Assembly (NCBI GenBank): GCA_964606895.1
Contig: CAZSHX010000014.1
Location: 5,736 to 69,735 of the forward strand
Length of the DNA: 64,000 bases
Source of the DNA: CAZSHX01 sp964606895
GTDB lineage: Bacteria; Bacteroidota; Ignavibacteria; Kapaibacteriales; UBA2268
Reading direction: 5' to 3'
The position numbers and the translations under genes are program-made. Each line of letters opens with the position of its first letter. Position 1 is the stretch's first letter. The notes under the pieces are model-generated. The model had not been told where the DNA came from, ran no database searches, and was given only the letters and a program-made list of their open reading frames with translations. Shown in pieces: positions 9,083 through 16,567 of this stretch.

Positions 9083-10456
9083 ATGAAATTCAGGACTGAA
9101 AAAGATTCATTAGGGGAACTCCAAATACGGGAGGATGTATATTGGGGTATCCATACAGAACGTTCATTGATGAATTTCAAAATATCAGGCTACAAAGTTC
9201 CTGAAAGTCTTATTCAAGCTCTGGGAATGGTTAAAAAAGCCTGCCTGCAGACCAATATAGAACTTGGCTTCATAAGTAGTAACCTTTCAGAACCGATTAA
9301 TCATGCTTGTGATGAGGTAATATCAGGGAATTTAAATTCAAATTTTCCCTTGGATGCTTTGCAAGGTGGAGCAGGAACTTCTACAAACATGAATATTAAC
9401 GAAGTAATTGCAAACAGAGCTCTTGAAATGCTCGGTCATGAAAAAGGTGATTACGGAATAATAAATCCTATTGAACACATCAACCTTCACCAATCCACAA
9501 ATGATGTTTACCCGACTGCATTAAAAATTGCCGGTATTTTTGGTTTTCGGAATTTGAGCAGTTCGATTGCCGAGTTGCAGGGTGCATTACAGATAAAAGA
9601 AACAGAGTTTTCAAAATATGTTATGCTGGGCAGAACTGAAATGCAGGATGCAGTTCCTATGACAATGGGAGCTCAGTTCTCATCATTTGCAGAAGCGATT
9701 GCCCGTGACCGATGGCGAACATTCAAATGCGAGGAAAGGTTAAGAACTGTAAATATCGGTGGTACCGCTATCGGAACAGGTTTGACCGCACCGAAAAACT
9801 ATATTTTTCTTGTTATAGAAAAGCTCAGACTCGTTACGGGTTTAGGTCTTTCGCGTGCTGAACAGGTCATGGATCAAACTGCCAATTCAGATGTTTTCGT
9901 TGAAGTATTCGGGATGTTAAATGCAAATGCTGTCAATATAATCAAAATCTCCAATGACCTACGTTTACTCCATTATTTAAAAGAGATAGAACTGTCTTCA
10001 GTCCAAACGGGTTCATCCATTATGCCGGGGAAAATCAATCCTGTTATTATCGAAGCGGCAATCGGTACTGCAATGAAAGTTCTTTCCAATGGCGAATTGC
10101 TTAATCAATGTGCTTCACGTGGTTCAAACCAAATTAATGAGTTTTTGCCACTAATTGCTTTTGCTCTTCTCGAATCCCTTGAATTGATTAAAAAAATAAA
10201 TAGAATATTAGCAGAGCATGTGCTTGGTATTAAAGCAAATCCTGAAATTGCTCGGGACAGATTCGAAAAAAGTGAAATGATTATAACTGCTTTTTTACCA
10301 ATAATCGGATATGACAAAGCTGAGGATTTAGTTGCTGAGTTCAAAACTTCAGGAGAAGTAAATTTCAAAACTTTTTTAAAAACTAAAATTGATTCTGATT
10401 TAGTTGATAAAACATTATCTCCTGATTCATTAATGATGCTTGGATACCGAAATTGA
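9083..10456 (+). CDS. aspA: aspartate ammonia-lyase-like enzyme linked to hydrogenase maturases
   Basis: The frame is open from 9047, overlapping hydE, but the family start is EKDSLGE near the N-terminus, so the ATG at 9083 (MKFRTEKDSLGEL) is chosen, giving 457 residues. The fumarase/aspartase signature TGSSIMPGKINPV is intact, as are GGAGTSTNMN and HQSTNDVYPT. Aspartase converts aspartate to fumarate and ammonia. To my knowledge such genes often sit beside hydE/hydG in bacteria, where ammonia supply for the dithiomethylamine bridge has been suggested; that link is inference. A class II fumarase is the alternative, but the overall pattern favours aspartase. Confidence 0.82.
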   Translation: MKFRTEKDSLGELQIREDVYWGIHTERSLMNFKISGYKVPESLIQALGMVKKACLQTNIELGFISSNLSEPINHACDEVISGNLNSNFPLDALQGGAGTSTNMNINEVIANRALEMLGHEKGDYGIINPIEHINLHQSTNDVYPTALKIAGIFGFRNLSSSIAELQGALQIKETEFSKYVMLGRTEMQDAVPMTMGAQFSSFAEAIARDRWRTFKCEERLRTVNIGGTAIGTGLTAPKNYIFLVIEKLRLVTGLGLSRAEQVMDQTANSDVFVEVFGMLNANAVNIIKISNDLRLLHYLKEIELSSVQTGSSIMPGKINPVIIEAAIGTAMKVLSNGELLNQCASRGSNQINEFLPLIAFALLESLELIKKINRILAEHVLGIKANPEIARDRFEKSEMIITAFLPIIGYDKAEDLVAEFKTSGEVNFKTFLKTKIDSDLVDKTLSPDSLMMLGYRN

Positions 10457-10463
10457 GAAAATC

Positions 10464-11054
10464 ATGAAAAGAAATCTTATAAAGAATGTAACTGTTTTTG
10501 CCGCTTCAAGTGATAACTGCGATGAAAGTTTTCTTTCTGCCGCAGATGCTCTTGGTATGTACCTTGCTGATAAGAAAATCAGAATATTCTATGGCGGCTG
10601 AAAAGTCGGTCTAATGGGAAGACTGGCAAATGCCGCTTTGATGAGAGATGGAGAAGTCATTGGAGTGATTCCAAATTTTCTAATGGATTTAGAACTTGGA
10701 CATAATGATGTTACAGAGCTGAAAGTTGTTGAAAGCATGCATAAGCGTGAACATATTTTACTCACAGAAGCAGAATGTATTTTTGTGTTACCCGGTGGAA
10801 TAGGTACGATTGAAGAATTCATGCAGGCTATCAGCTGGAAGTATCTGAAAATTATTGATATACCTATTATCTTAATAAACATAAATAACTATTTCCAACC
10901 TTTGATATCAATGCTTGAAAAATCAATCAGTGAAAGATTTATGGTTGAAACTTCGAGAGATTTATATTATATTGCAGATAGTGTAGAAGAAGCAGTTAAA
11001 CTTTTGGACGTTTTCAGTATATATGAATCTAATCAAATCACAGGAATGGCTTAA
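10464..11054 (+). pseudogene. LOG-family protein gene interrupted by an in-frame TGA
   Basis: From the ATG at 10464 the frame reads 45 residues ending IFYGG, then a TGA at 10599-10601, then KVGLMGRLANAALMRDGEVI and on to 11054. Together it is a complete LOG/lysine-decarboxylase-like protein of about 196 residues with the signature LPGGIGTIEEF. The TGA replaces the third glycine of the conserved YGGG; GGA to TGA is a single change. LOG proteins release cytokinin-type bases or act as nucleotide 5'-monophosphate nucleosidases. The rest of the frame is undamaged, so the lesion is recent or a sequencing error. Translation could restart at the ATG at 10614 but would lack the N-terminal strand. It overlaps anmK by 32 bases. 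Confidence 0.8.
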
Positions 11055-12183
11055 AAATCCTCGTATTGTTTGCGGCATAATGACCGGAACATCTCTTGAT
11101 GGGGTTGATGTAGCGATTGCTAGGTTTGAAAAAGGCAAAACACGACATAAAATGGAAATATTGGATTATTCAACATTTCCATTTCCAAATCTTCTTAAAT
11201 CCAAAATTTTGAAATCAATCGAACAACCTGTTCCAATTTCCCTCATTGCCGAACTAAATTTTGAACTTGCCGGTTTATATAAAAATTCAATAGAAGAATT
11301 ACAACAATCAATTAAACTCAATAAAATTGAAACAGATGCAATCGGCATACATGGACAAACAGTCTGGCACGAGCCAAACGGAACTATCCCAAATACTCTG
11401 CAAATTGGGTCAGGTTCAGTTTTAGCAAATTTAACGAATAAAACTGTTGTCAGTGACTTTCGTTCAGCAGATGTTGCCCTGGGAGGTCAGGGAGCACCAC
11501 TTGTTCCGATTTTTGATTATTCATTTCTTAGAAGTAAAAAAATCAATCGAGTTGCATTAAATATTGGCGGAATATCGAATATAACATATTTACCAAAGGG
11601 TTGCGAAGAAAATGCTGTCATTGCATTTGATACCGGACCCGGCAATGTGTGGATTGATTCAGCGATGAAAATTCTTTTTAATCAAGGATATGATAATAAT
11701 GGAGATACAGCATCAAAAGGTAAACTAAATATGATACTTTTGGAAAAACTGAAGTCCATTGAATATACTTACTTAAAACCACCTAAATCTATTGGTAGAG
11801 AATTATTTAGCACTGAATACCTGATAAATATTATTGATGAAATTAAGCAATATATTGATAATAATGAAGATATAATTAATACAATTACTTATTTTACTGC
11901 TTGGAGCATTGCTTTAAATATTAAAGAGTTTGCTTCGGCAGAATCTGAAATAATAATTTCAGGAGGAGGAGCAGAGAATAAAACTTTAGTTAATTTCCTG
12001 AAAAAAGAATTGCCAAATTCAAATATTTTGAAATCTGACGATATTGGGATACCATCTGAGGCAAAAGAGGCAATTGCTTTCGCTTATCTTACTTGGAGGA
12101 CAATAGGAGGCATGCATGGTAATATTTGTTCTGTTACAGGAGCTATCAGACCTGCCATTTTAGGTTCAATATCTATAGTATAA
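11023..12183 (+). CDS. anmK: AnmK, anhydro-N-acetylmuramic acid kinase
   Basis: AnmK phosphorylates and opens 1,6-anhydro-MurNAc during cell-wall recycling. The 386-residue protein carries the family start GIMTGTSLDGVDVAI, the HGQTVWHEP block, the DFRSADVALGGQGAPLVP block, and ALNIGGISNITYL with FDTGPGNVWID. Start ATG 11023 lies inside the end of the LOG frame with a 32-base overlap, implying translational coupling; an internal start closer to the conserved block cannot be excluded. No other recycling genes are adjacent. The stop is followed by a 278-base AT-rich gap leading to the hydrogenase operon. Confidence 0.93.
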   Translation: MNLIKSQEWLKNPRIVCGIMTGTSLDGVDVAIARFEKGKTRHKMEILDYSTFPFPNLLKSKILKSIEQPVPISLIAELNFELAGLYKNSIEELQQSIKLNKIETDAIGIHGQTVWHEPNGTIPNTLQIGSGSVLANLTNKTVVSDFRSADVALGGQGAPLVPIFDYSFLRSKKINRVALNIGGISNITYLPKGCEENAVIAFDTGPGNVWIDSAMKILFNQGYDNNGDTASKGKLNMILLEKLKSIEYTYLKPPKSIGRELFSTEYLINIIDEIKQYIDNNEDIINTITYFTAWSIALNIKEFASAESEIIISGGGAENKTLVNFLKKELPNSNILKSDDIGIPSEAKEAIAFAYLTWRTIGGMHGNICSVTGAIRPAILGSISIV

Positions 12184-12362
12184 TTATTTTCATAATAAAT
12201 GATATTCACATTAATATATAGTATTATTTTATAAATAGATAAAATAATATTTATCCGAGATTTATGCTGTCCAAAAAAATGAACTAAATTTGAACACAAA
12301 AAATGTTTAATCCCTACTAATAAAATTTTCACAAAAAATTGCGATTTTTGTGAATTTATTAC

Positions 12363-12391
12363 TTGTAAATATATTATTTTCATTAATTTTG
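12363..12391 (+). promoter_or_regulatory. Bacteroidota-type promoter for the hydrogenase operon
   Basis: TTG at 12363-12365, an 18-base spacer and TAATTTTG at 12384-12391 fit the -33/-7 consensus TTTG and TAnnTTTG. The -7 box lies 71 bases before the response-regulator start. The surrounding gap (12184-12461) is very AT-rich and shows no gene. Confidence 0.5.
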
Positions 12392-12461
12392 AATTCTAAG
12401 TAATTGTAAAATACATTTATTTGTGTTCTTTTAATTTTTAATAATTAATAGAGGTTTATTT

Positions 12462-12842
12462 ATGCCCAAAATCGCTATTATTGATGACGACCTCGATATC
12501 GTTGAAGCAACAACAATGCTTCTCGAATCCAAAGGTTATTCCGTTGTTTCAGCAGGCAACGTAGAAGATGGATTTAAACTGCTGGATAACGAAAAACCGG
12601 ATTTACTCATCCTCGATGTAATGATGGATGAACCCGATGATGGTTTCTATCTCGCAATGAAATTGAGAAAAAACAATTTCAAAACGCCTATTATTATGAT
12701 GACTTCAGTAGCTAAGGCAACAGGTCTTGACTTTACAAACAGTGAAACAATTCCTGTTAACGATTTTATTGAAAAACCGGTAGCACCGGCAGTTCTTTTG
12801 GAAAAAGTAGCTTTTTTCTTGAAAAATCCGGGAGGGAACTAA
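12462..12842 (+). CDS. stand-alone response regulator receiver, first gene of hydrogenase operon
   Basis: A 126-residue single receiver domain with no output domain. Asp8-Asp10 (IIDDDLD) form the acidic pocket, Asp52 in LLILDVMMD is the phosphate acceptor, Thr81 and Lys105 (IEKPVAP) complete the switch residues. The insertion after the acceptor, MMDEPDDGF, is a distinctive feature. Only one base separates its stop from the hydC start, so it is co-transcribed and probably stoichiometric with the hydrogenase. Without a DNA-binding domain it must act through protein contacts or a phosphorelay; the membrane kinase at 16568 is the obvious candidate partner, which is inference from position. Confidence 0.88.
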   Translation: MPKIAIIDDDLDIVEATTMLLESKGYSVVSAGNVEDGFKLLDNEKPDLLILDVMMDEPDDGFYLAMKLRKNNFKTPIIMMTSVAKATGLDFTNSETIPVNDFIEKPVAPAVLLEKVAFFLKNPGGN

Positions 12843-12843
12843 C

Positions 12844-13317
12844 ATGCTGGTAATCGAAAAGAATACTTTAACTGAGGAAATTGAAAATCTGATTACCAAA
12901 TTTGGTAGTACCCGCGATGCTCTAATGCCTATCCTGCAGGATTTGCAGATTGAACATGGACATATTTCCGATTTTGCTCAGCAGGAAGTTGCAAGAATGC
13001 TCGATATTCATCCTGTTGAAGTTTACAGTGTAGTTTCATTCTATTCCTTTTTAAGCACTGAGCCCAAAGGAAGAAATATCGTTCGGCTTTGTCAGACGAT
13101 TTCCTGCGATATGGCTAACAAAGATGCAGTTGCAAAGACAATTGAAAAAGAAATAGGAATAAAATTTGGTGAAACTACCACAGATAAAAAATACTCTCTG
13201 GAGTATATTAACTGTATGGGGATGTGTGACCAAGGACCAGCTATGCTTATCAATGAACAGGTTTTCACGAAGCTGACACCACATAAAGTTGTTGAATTTC
13301 TTAAAACATGCAAATAG
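12844..13317 (+). CDS. hydC: HydC, NuoE-like [2Fe-2S] subunit of [FeFe]-hydrogenase
   Basis: This 157-residue protein is a thioredoxin-like [2Fe-2S] ferredoxin of the NuoE/HndA family. The four cluster ligands are in CQTISC (CX4C) and CMGMC (CX3C), following the helical start with LQIEHGHIS and VEVYSVVSFYSFL typical of NuoE. In trimeric NAD(P)-linked hydrogenases this subunit passes electrons near the flavin subunit. It lies between the response regulator (one base gap) and hydB (nine base gap). Its length matches the usual NuoE core without extra domains. Confidence 0.92.
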   Translation: MLVIEKNTLTEEIENLITKFGSTRDALMPILQDLQIEHGHISDFAQQEVARMLDIHPVEVYSVVSFYSFLSTEPKGRNIVRLCQTISCDMANKDAVAKTIEKEIGIKFGETTTDKKYSLEYINCMGMCDQGPAMLINEQVFTKLTPHKVVEFLKTCK

Positions 13318-13326
13318 GAGCCAATT

Positions 13327-14499
13327 ATGCCAATTATTAATGATATTCTTTTATTTGATGAAGAACAGCACGGCAATGGCTTGACCAAAGCTTTGGAACA
13401 AACTCCTCAGGATTTAGTCCTGGAAATCAGAGAGTCCGGATTAAAGGGAAGAGGCGGAGCCGGTTTCCCGACAGGTACTAAATGGATGCTGGCACTTTCT
13501 GCCGCATCTCCGAAAAAGTTTGTTGTTTGCAATGCTGACGAAGGTGAACCCGGTACTTTCAAAGACCGTGTTCTGCTTGATGAATATACTAAACTTGTTT
13601 TTGAAGGAATGGTTATAGCCGGTTACACAATCGGTTCCCAAAAGGGAATTCTCTATTTGAGAGGTGAGTACCGTTATCTTCTTAAAAAACTTCAGAATTA
13701 CCTTGATACCATGAGAGCCGAAAACAGACTTGGAAAAAATATCTTAGGAAAAGCTTTTTCTTTCGATATTGATATCCGTCTTGGTTCGGGTGCTTATGTG
13801 TGCGGTGAAGAAACTGCTCTAATTGAATCTCTTGAAGGTCATAGGGGAGAAGCCCGCAATCGTCCACCATTCCCTGTTAACACAGGCTATATGGGAAATC
13901 CTACTATTGTGAATAACGTTGAAACATTTGCTTTGGCTTCCATTATTATATCCAAGGGAGCCGCATGGTTTAAATCTTTCGGAACTTCAAAATCTGCCGG
14001 AACAAAACTCATTTCAATTTCCGGTGACTGCCAGTATCCGGGCGTTTATGAAATTCCTTTCGGTATGACATTGAATAAAATGCTTGAAATGGTTAATGCT
14101 AAAGATACCAAAGCTATACAAATTGGCGGAGCTTCCGGTCATTGTATCCCAAAAGAAGAATTTGGCAGAAATATTTCATTTGAAGACATCCCAACAGGTG
14201 GTTCAATAATCATCTTTAATGAAACGAGAGATATGCTCCATGTACTTAAAAATTTCATGGAATTCTTTGTAGATGAATCCTGTGGTCAATGTACTCCATG
14301 CAGAATTGGTAACCAAAAACTTCTTGAAGGAGTGGAATTACTTGAAAAGAGTAAATGTTCCATCTCTTATGTTCAGGAATTGATTGATTTGGGAAAATCA
14401 ATGCAGGTTGCATCGAAATGCGGATTGGGACAATCGAGTCCAAATCCATTCATTTCAATAATGACACATTTTGAAGACGAAATTTTTTCACAAAGGTAA
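13327..14499 (+). CDS. hydB: HydB, NuoF-like FMN/NADH-binding subunit of [FeFe]-hydrogenase
   Basis: This 390-residue subunit contains the NuoF core: the FMN/NADH glycine-rich block RGGAGFPTGTKW, CNADEGEPGTFKDR, SGAYVCGEETALIESLEG, and the C-terminal [4Fe-4S] motif ESCGQCTPCR with a further Cys near the end. It should oxidise or reduce NAD(H) through FMN. It is shorter than Thermotoga-type HydB (about 600 residues) because it lacks both the N-terminal [2Fe-2S] thioredoxin-like domain and the C-terminal 2x[4Fe-4S] ferredoxin domain; the HydC and HydA clusters may suffice. Its TAA overlaps the hydA ATG by one base, which indicates tight coupling. Confidence 0.92.
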   Translation: MPIINDILLFDEEQHGNGLTKALEQTPQDLVLEIRESGLKGRGGAGFPTGTKWMLALSAASPKKFVVCNADEGEPGTFKDRVLLDEYTKLVFEGMVIAGYTIGSQKGILYLRGEYRYLLKKLQNYLDTMRAENRLGKNILGKAFSFDIDIRLGSGAYVCGEETALIESLEGHRGEARNRPPFPVNTGYMGNPTIVNNVETFALASIIISKGAAWFKSFGTSKSAGTKLISISGDCQYPGVYEIPFGMTLNKMLEMVNAKDTKAIQIGGASGHCIPKEEFGRNISFEDIPTGGSIIIFNETRDMLHVLKNFMEFFVDESCGQCTPCRIGNQKLLEGVELLEKSKCSISYVQELIDLGKSMQVASKCGLGQSSPNPFISIMTHFEDEIFSQR

Positions 14500-16388
14500 T
14501 GGAACGAATTATGATTGATAATAAATTAGACAATCGTGCTCCCGTAAGTCAAAAACCTTTGATGGTTGAAATCGCAAAGCCGGGCGATATCGGAGCAGAA
14601 GTTGAAATTGAAATAAACGGCACAGCTTACAAAGTTCCCCTTGGAACTACCGTACTTGAAGCTTGCAAAATGAATAAGGTTCATATTCCTACACTTTGTT
14701 ACCACGAAGATTTATGTCTTGCCGGCGTTTGCCGTGTATGTGCTGTTGAAGTTGAAGGAATGAGGACTTTGCAAGCATCTTGCACTTATCCCATAACAAA
14801 TAAAATGTCAATAAAGACAACATCTGAAAAGGTTCGCAAAGCTCGCCGTCATATTATTGACCTTCTTTTGAGTGAACATTGCGGCGAATGCTATTCATGC
14901 CACAGAAATAATAACTGCGAACTTCAAACTCTTGCAAAAGAGTATGGGGTGGACTCTTACCGTTTCGGTCATGTTACTGAAAAACGCTTTCCGATTGATA
15001 AATCAAGCTATTCCGTTATTCGGGATATGGATAAATGTATTCTTTGCAAACGTTGTGTCAGAACATGTATTGACCTTCAGGAAGTTGGAGTTTTGGAAGC
15101 CACTCAAAGAGGCTACAAAACAACAATTTCAACATTTTTAGATAAACCTTTAGTTGATGTTATTTGCATTAATTGCGGTCAGTGCATCAACAGATGCCCT
15201 ACTGCCGCTTTGAAAGCAAATGACCCATCTGATGAAATCTGGGAAGCAATTGATAATCCTAAGAAACATGTTGTTATTCAGACAGCACCATCTCCAAGAG
15301 CCGCTATCGGTGAAGAATTCGGGTTAGAGGCTGGTCATTCATTAACTTATGAACTTAATACAGCCTTAAGGATGATTGGGTTTGATAAAGTGTTTGATAC
15401 TGACTTTACTGCTGATTTAACAATCATGGAAGAGGGAACTGAATTGCTGACAAGGTTAAAAAAGAAATTAGTTGATGGCGACGATAGTGTAATGTTGCCG
15501 CAGTTTACATCTTGTTCACCCGGTTGGATAAAATATATCGAGCATTTCTATCCTGAATATCTCGATTATCTATCATCATGCAAATCTCCTCAGCAGATGT
15601 TTGGTGCTTTAATCAAAACTTATTATGCCGAGAAAAACGGAATTAATCCCGAAGATATAGTTACCGTTGCGGTCATGCCTTGCTCAGCAAAGAAATATGA
15701 ATGTAACAGACCCGAAATGGCAGATTCCGGATTTAAGGATGTTGATTACGGTTTGACAACCCGCGAGCTTGCTCAGATGATTAGGGAAGCCGGTTTGAAT
15801 TTACCTGAACTTGCTCCTTCTCATTTTGATGATCCATTTGGCGATGCATCCGGTGCAGGACTCATTTTCGGTGCAACAGGAGGAGTTATGGAAGCCGCTC
15901 TTAGAACAGCCTATGAACTCGTTACCGGACGAGAAGTACCTTTTAAAAATCTGGATATCATGCCTTGTCGCGGTTTTGAAGGTGTTAAACAGGCATCAGT
16001 AAGACTTGAAAATGTTTTGCCTGCATGGAGTTTCCTCGAAGGTGCAGATTTGAAATTTATGATAGCTCATGGCACTGCAAACGCAAAGAAAGTAATGGAA
16101 GCTCTGAAACGCGGTGAACTTAATGATGTTCATTTTATTGAAGTAATGGCTTGTCCCGGCGGTTGTATCGGCGGTGGCGGTCAACCGATTCCAACATCCC
16201 CTGAAATCAGACGTAAAAGAGCAGAAGCTATTTACAAAGAGGATTCTGAACTTACATTGAGAAAATCTCACGAAAATCCGAATGTCGCACTAATTTATGA
16301 AAAATTCCTGACTGATGGTCCTTGTGGTCATAAGTCCCATAAATTATTGCATACGCACTATACAAAACGCGGCAAATTCATTGCCTGA
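14499..16388 (+). CDS. hydA: HydA, catalytic [FeFe]-hydrogenase subunit
   Basis: This 629-residue enzyme has, in order, a [2Fe-2S] ferredoxin domain (about 36-110, ligands near Cys67, Cys78, Cys81 and Cys95), a His-Cys [4Fe-4S] site (HCGECYSCHRNNNC, 127-140), two [4Fe-4S] clusters (180-190 and 223-233), and the H-cluster domain. L1 reads TSCSPGW (337-343), L2 MPCSAKKYE and L3 MACPGGCIGGGGQP with Cys552 and Cys556. The C-terminal small-subunit-like tail ends LLHTHYTKRG. L1 has Ser340 where canonical enzymes have a second Cys. With HydB and HydC it should form a soluble, probably electron-bifurcating NADH/ferredoxin hydrogenase; maturases are at 4-9 kb. Confidence 0.95.
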   Translation: MERIMIDNKLDNRAPVSQKPLMVEIAKPGDIGAEVEIEINGTAYKVPLGTTVLEACKMNKVHIPTLCYHEDLCLAGVCRVCAVEVEGMRTLQASCTYPITNKMSIKTTSEKVRKARRHIIDLLLSEHCGECYSCHRNNNCELQTLAKEYGVDSYRFGHVTEKRFPIDKSSYSVIRDMDKCILCKRCVRTCIDLQEVGVLEATQRGYKTTISTFLDKPLVDVICINCGQCINRCPTAALKANDPSDEIWEAIDNPKKHVVIQTAPSPRAAIGEEFGLEAGHSLTYELNTALRMIGFDKVFDTDFTADLTIMEEGTELLTRLKKKLVDGDDSVMLPQFTSCSPGWIKYIEHFYPEYLDYLSSCKSPQQMFGALIKTYYAEKNGINPEDIVTVAVMPCSAKKYECNRPEMADSGFKDVDYGLTTRELAQMIREAGLNLPELAPSHFDDPFGDASGAGLIFGATGGVMEAALRTAYELVTGREVPFKNLDIMPCRGFEGVKQASVRLENVLPAWSFLEGADLKFMIAHGTANAKKVMEALKRGELNDVHFIEVMACPGGCIGGGGQPIPTSPEIRRKRAEAIYKEDSELTLRKSHENPNVALIYEKFLTDGPCGHKSHKLLHTHYTKRGKFIA

Positions 16389-16408
16389 TGTTTTAAATAT
16401 TCATTTTT

Positions 16409-16430
16409 CCCCCCGAAAAAACTCGGGGGG
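16409..16430 (+). terminator. GC-rich stem-loop after hydA
   Basis: An 8-bp perfect stem (CCCCCCGA at 16409-16416 and TCGGGGGG at 16423-16430) with a 6-base A/C loop follows the hydA stop by 20 bases. Flanking T and A runs extend the stem. It likely ends the hydrogenase transcript before the kinase gene. Confidence 0.7.
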
Positions 16431-16567
16431 AAATATTTTAATATATATCCAAAAGAGTTTTTAGTATTCAAAATTAGATACATTAAATCAATAATATTGA
16501 TAATGTAATTTAATTCCTTTGAACTTTTGATTAATCTTCATATTTTGCAGAAGTACAAACTATGTAA

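Noticed and set aside
10599..10601. UGA read as glycine (as in genetic code 25)
   Set aside because: Many undamaged genes in the window end in TGA (hydG, capA-like, aspartase, cca), so UGA is a stop here. Two candidate Gly-to-TGA sites are better explained as pseudogene mutations or read errors.
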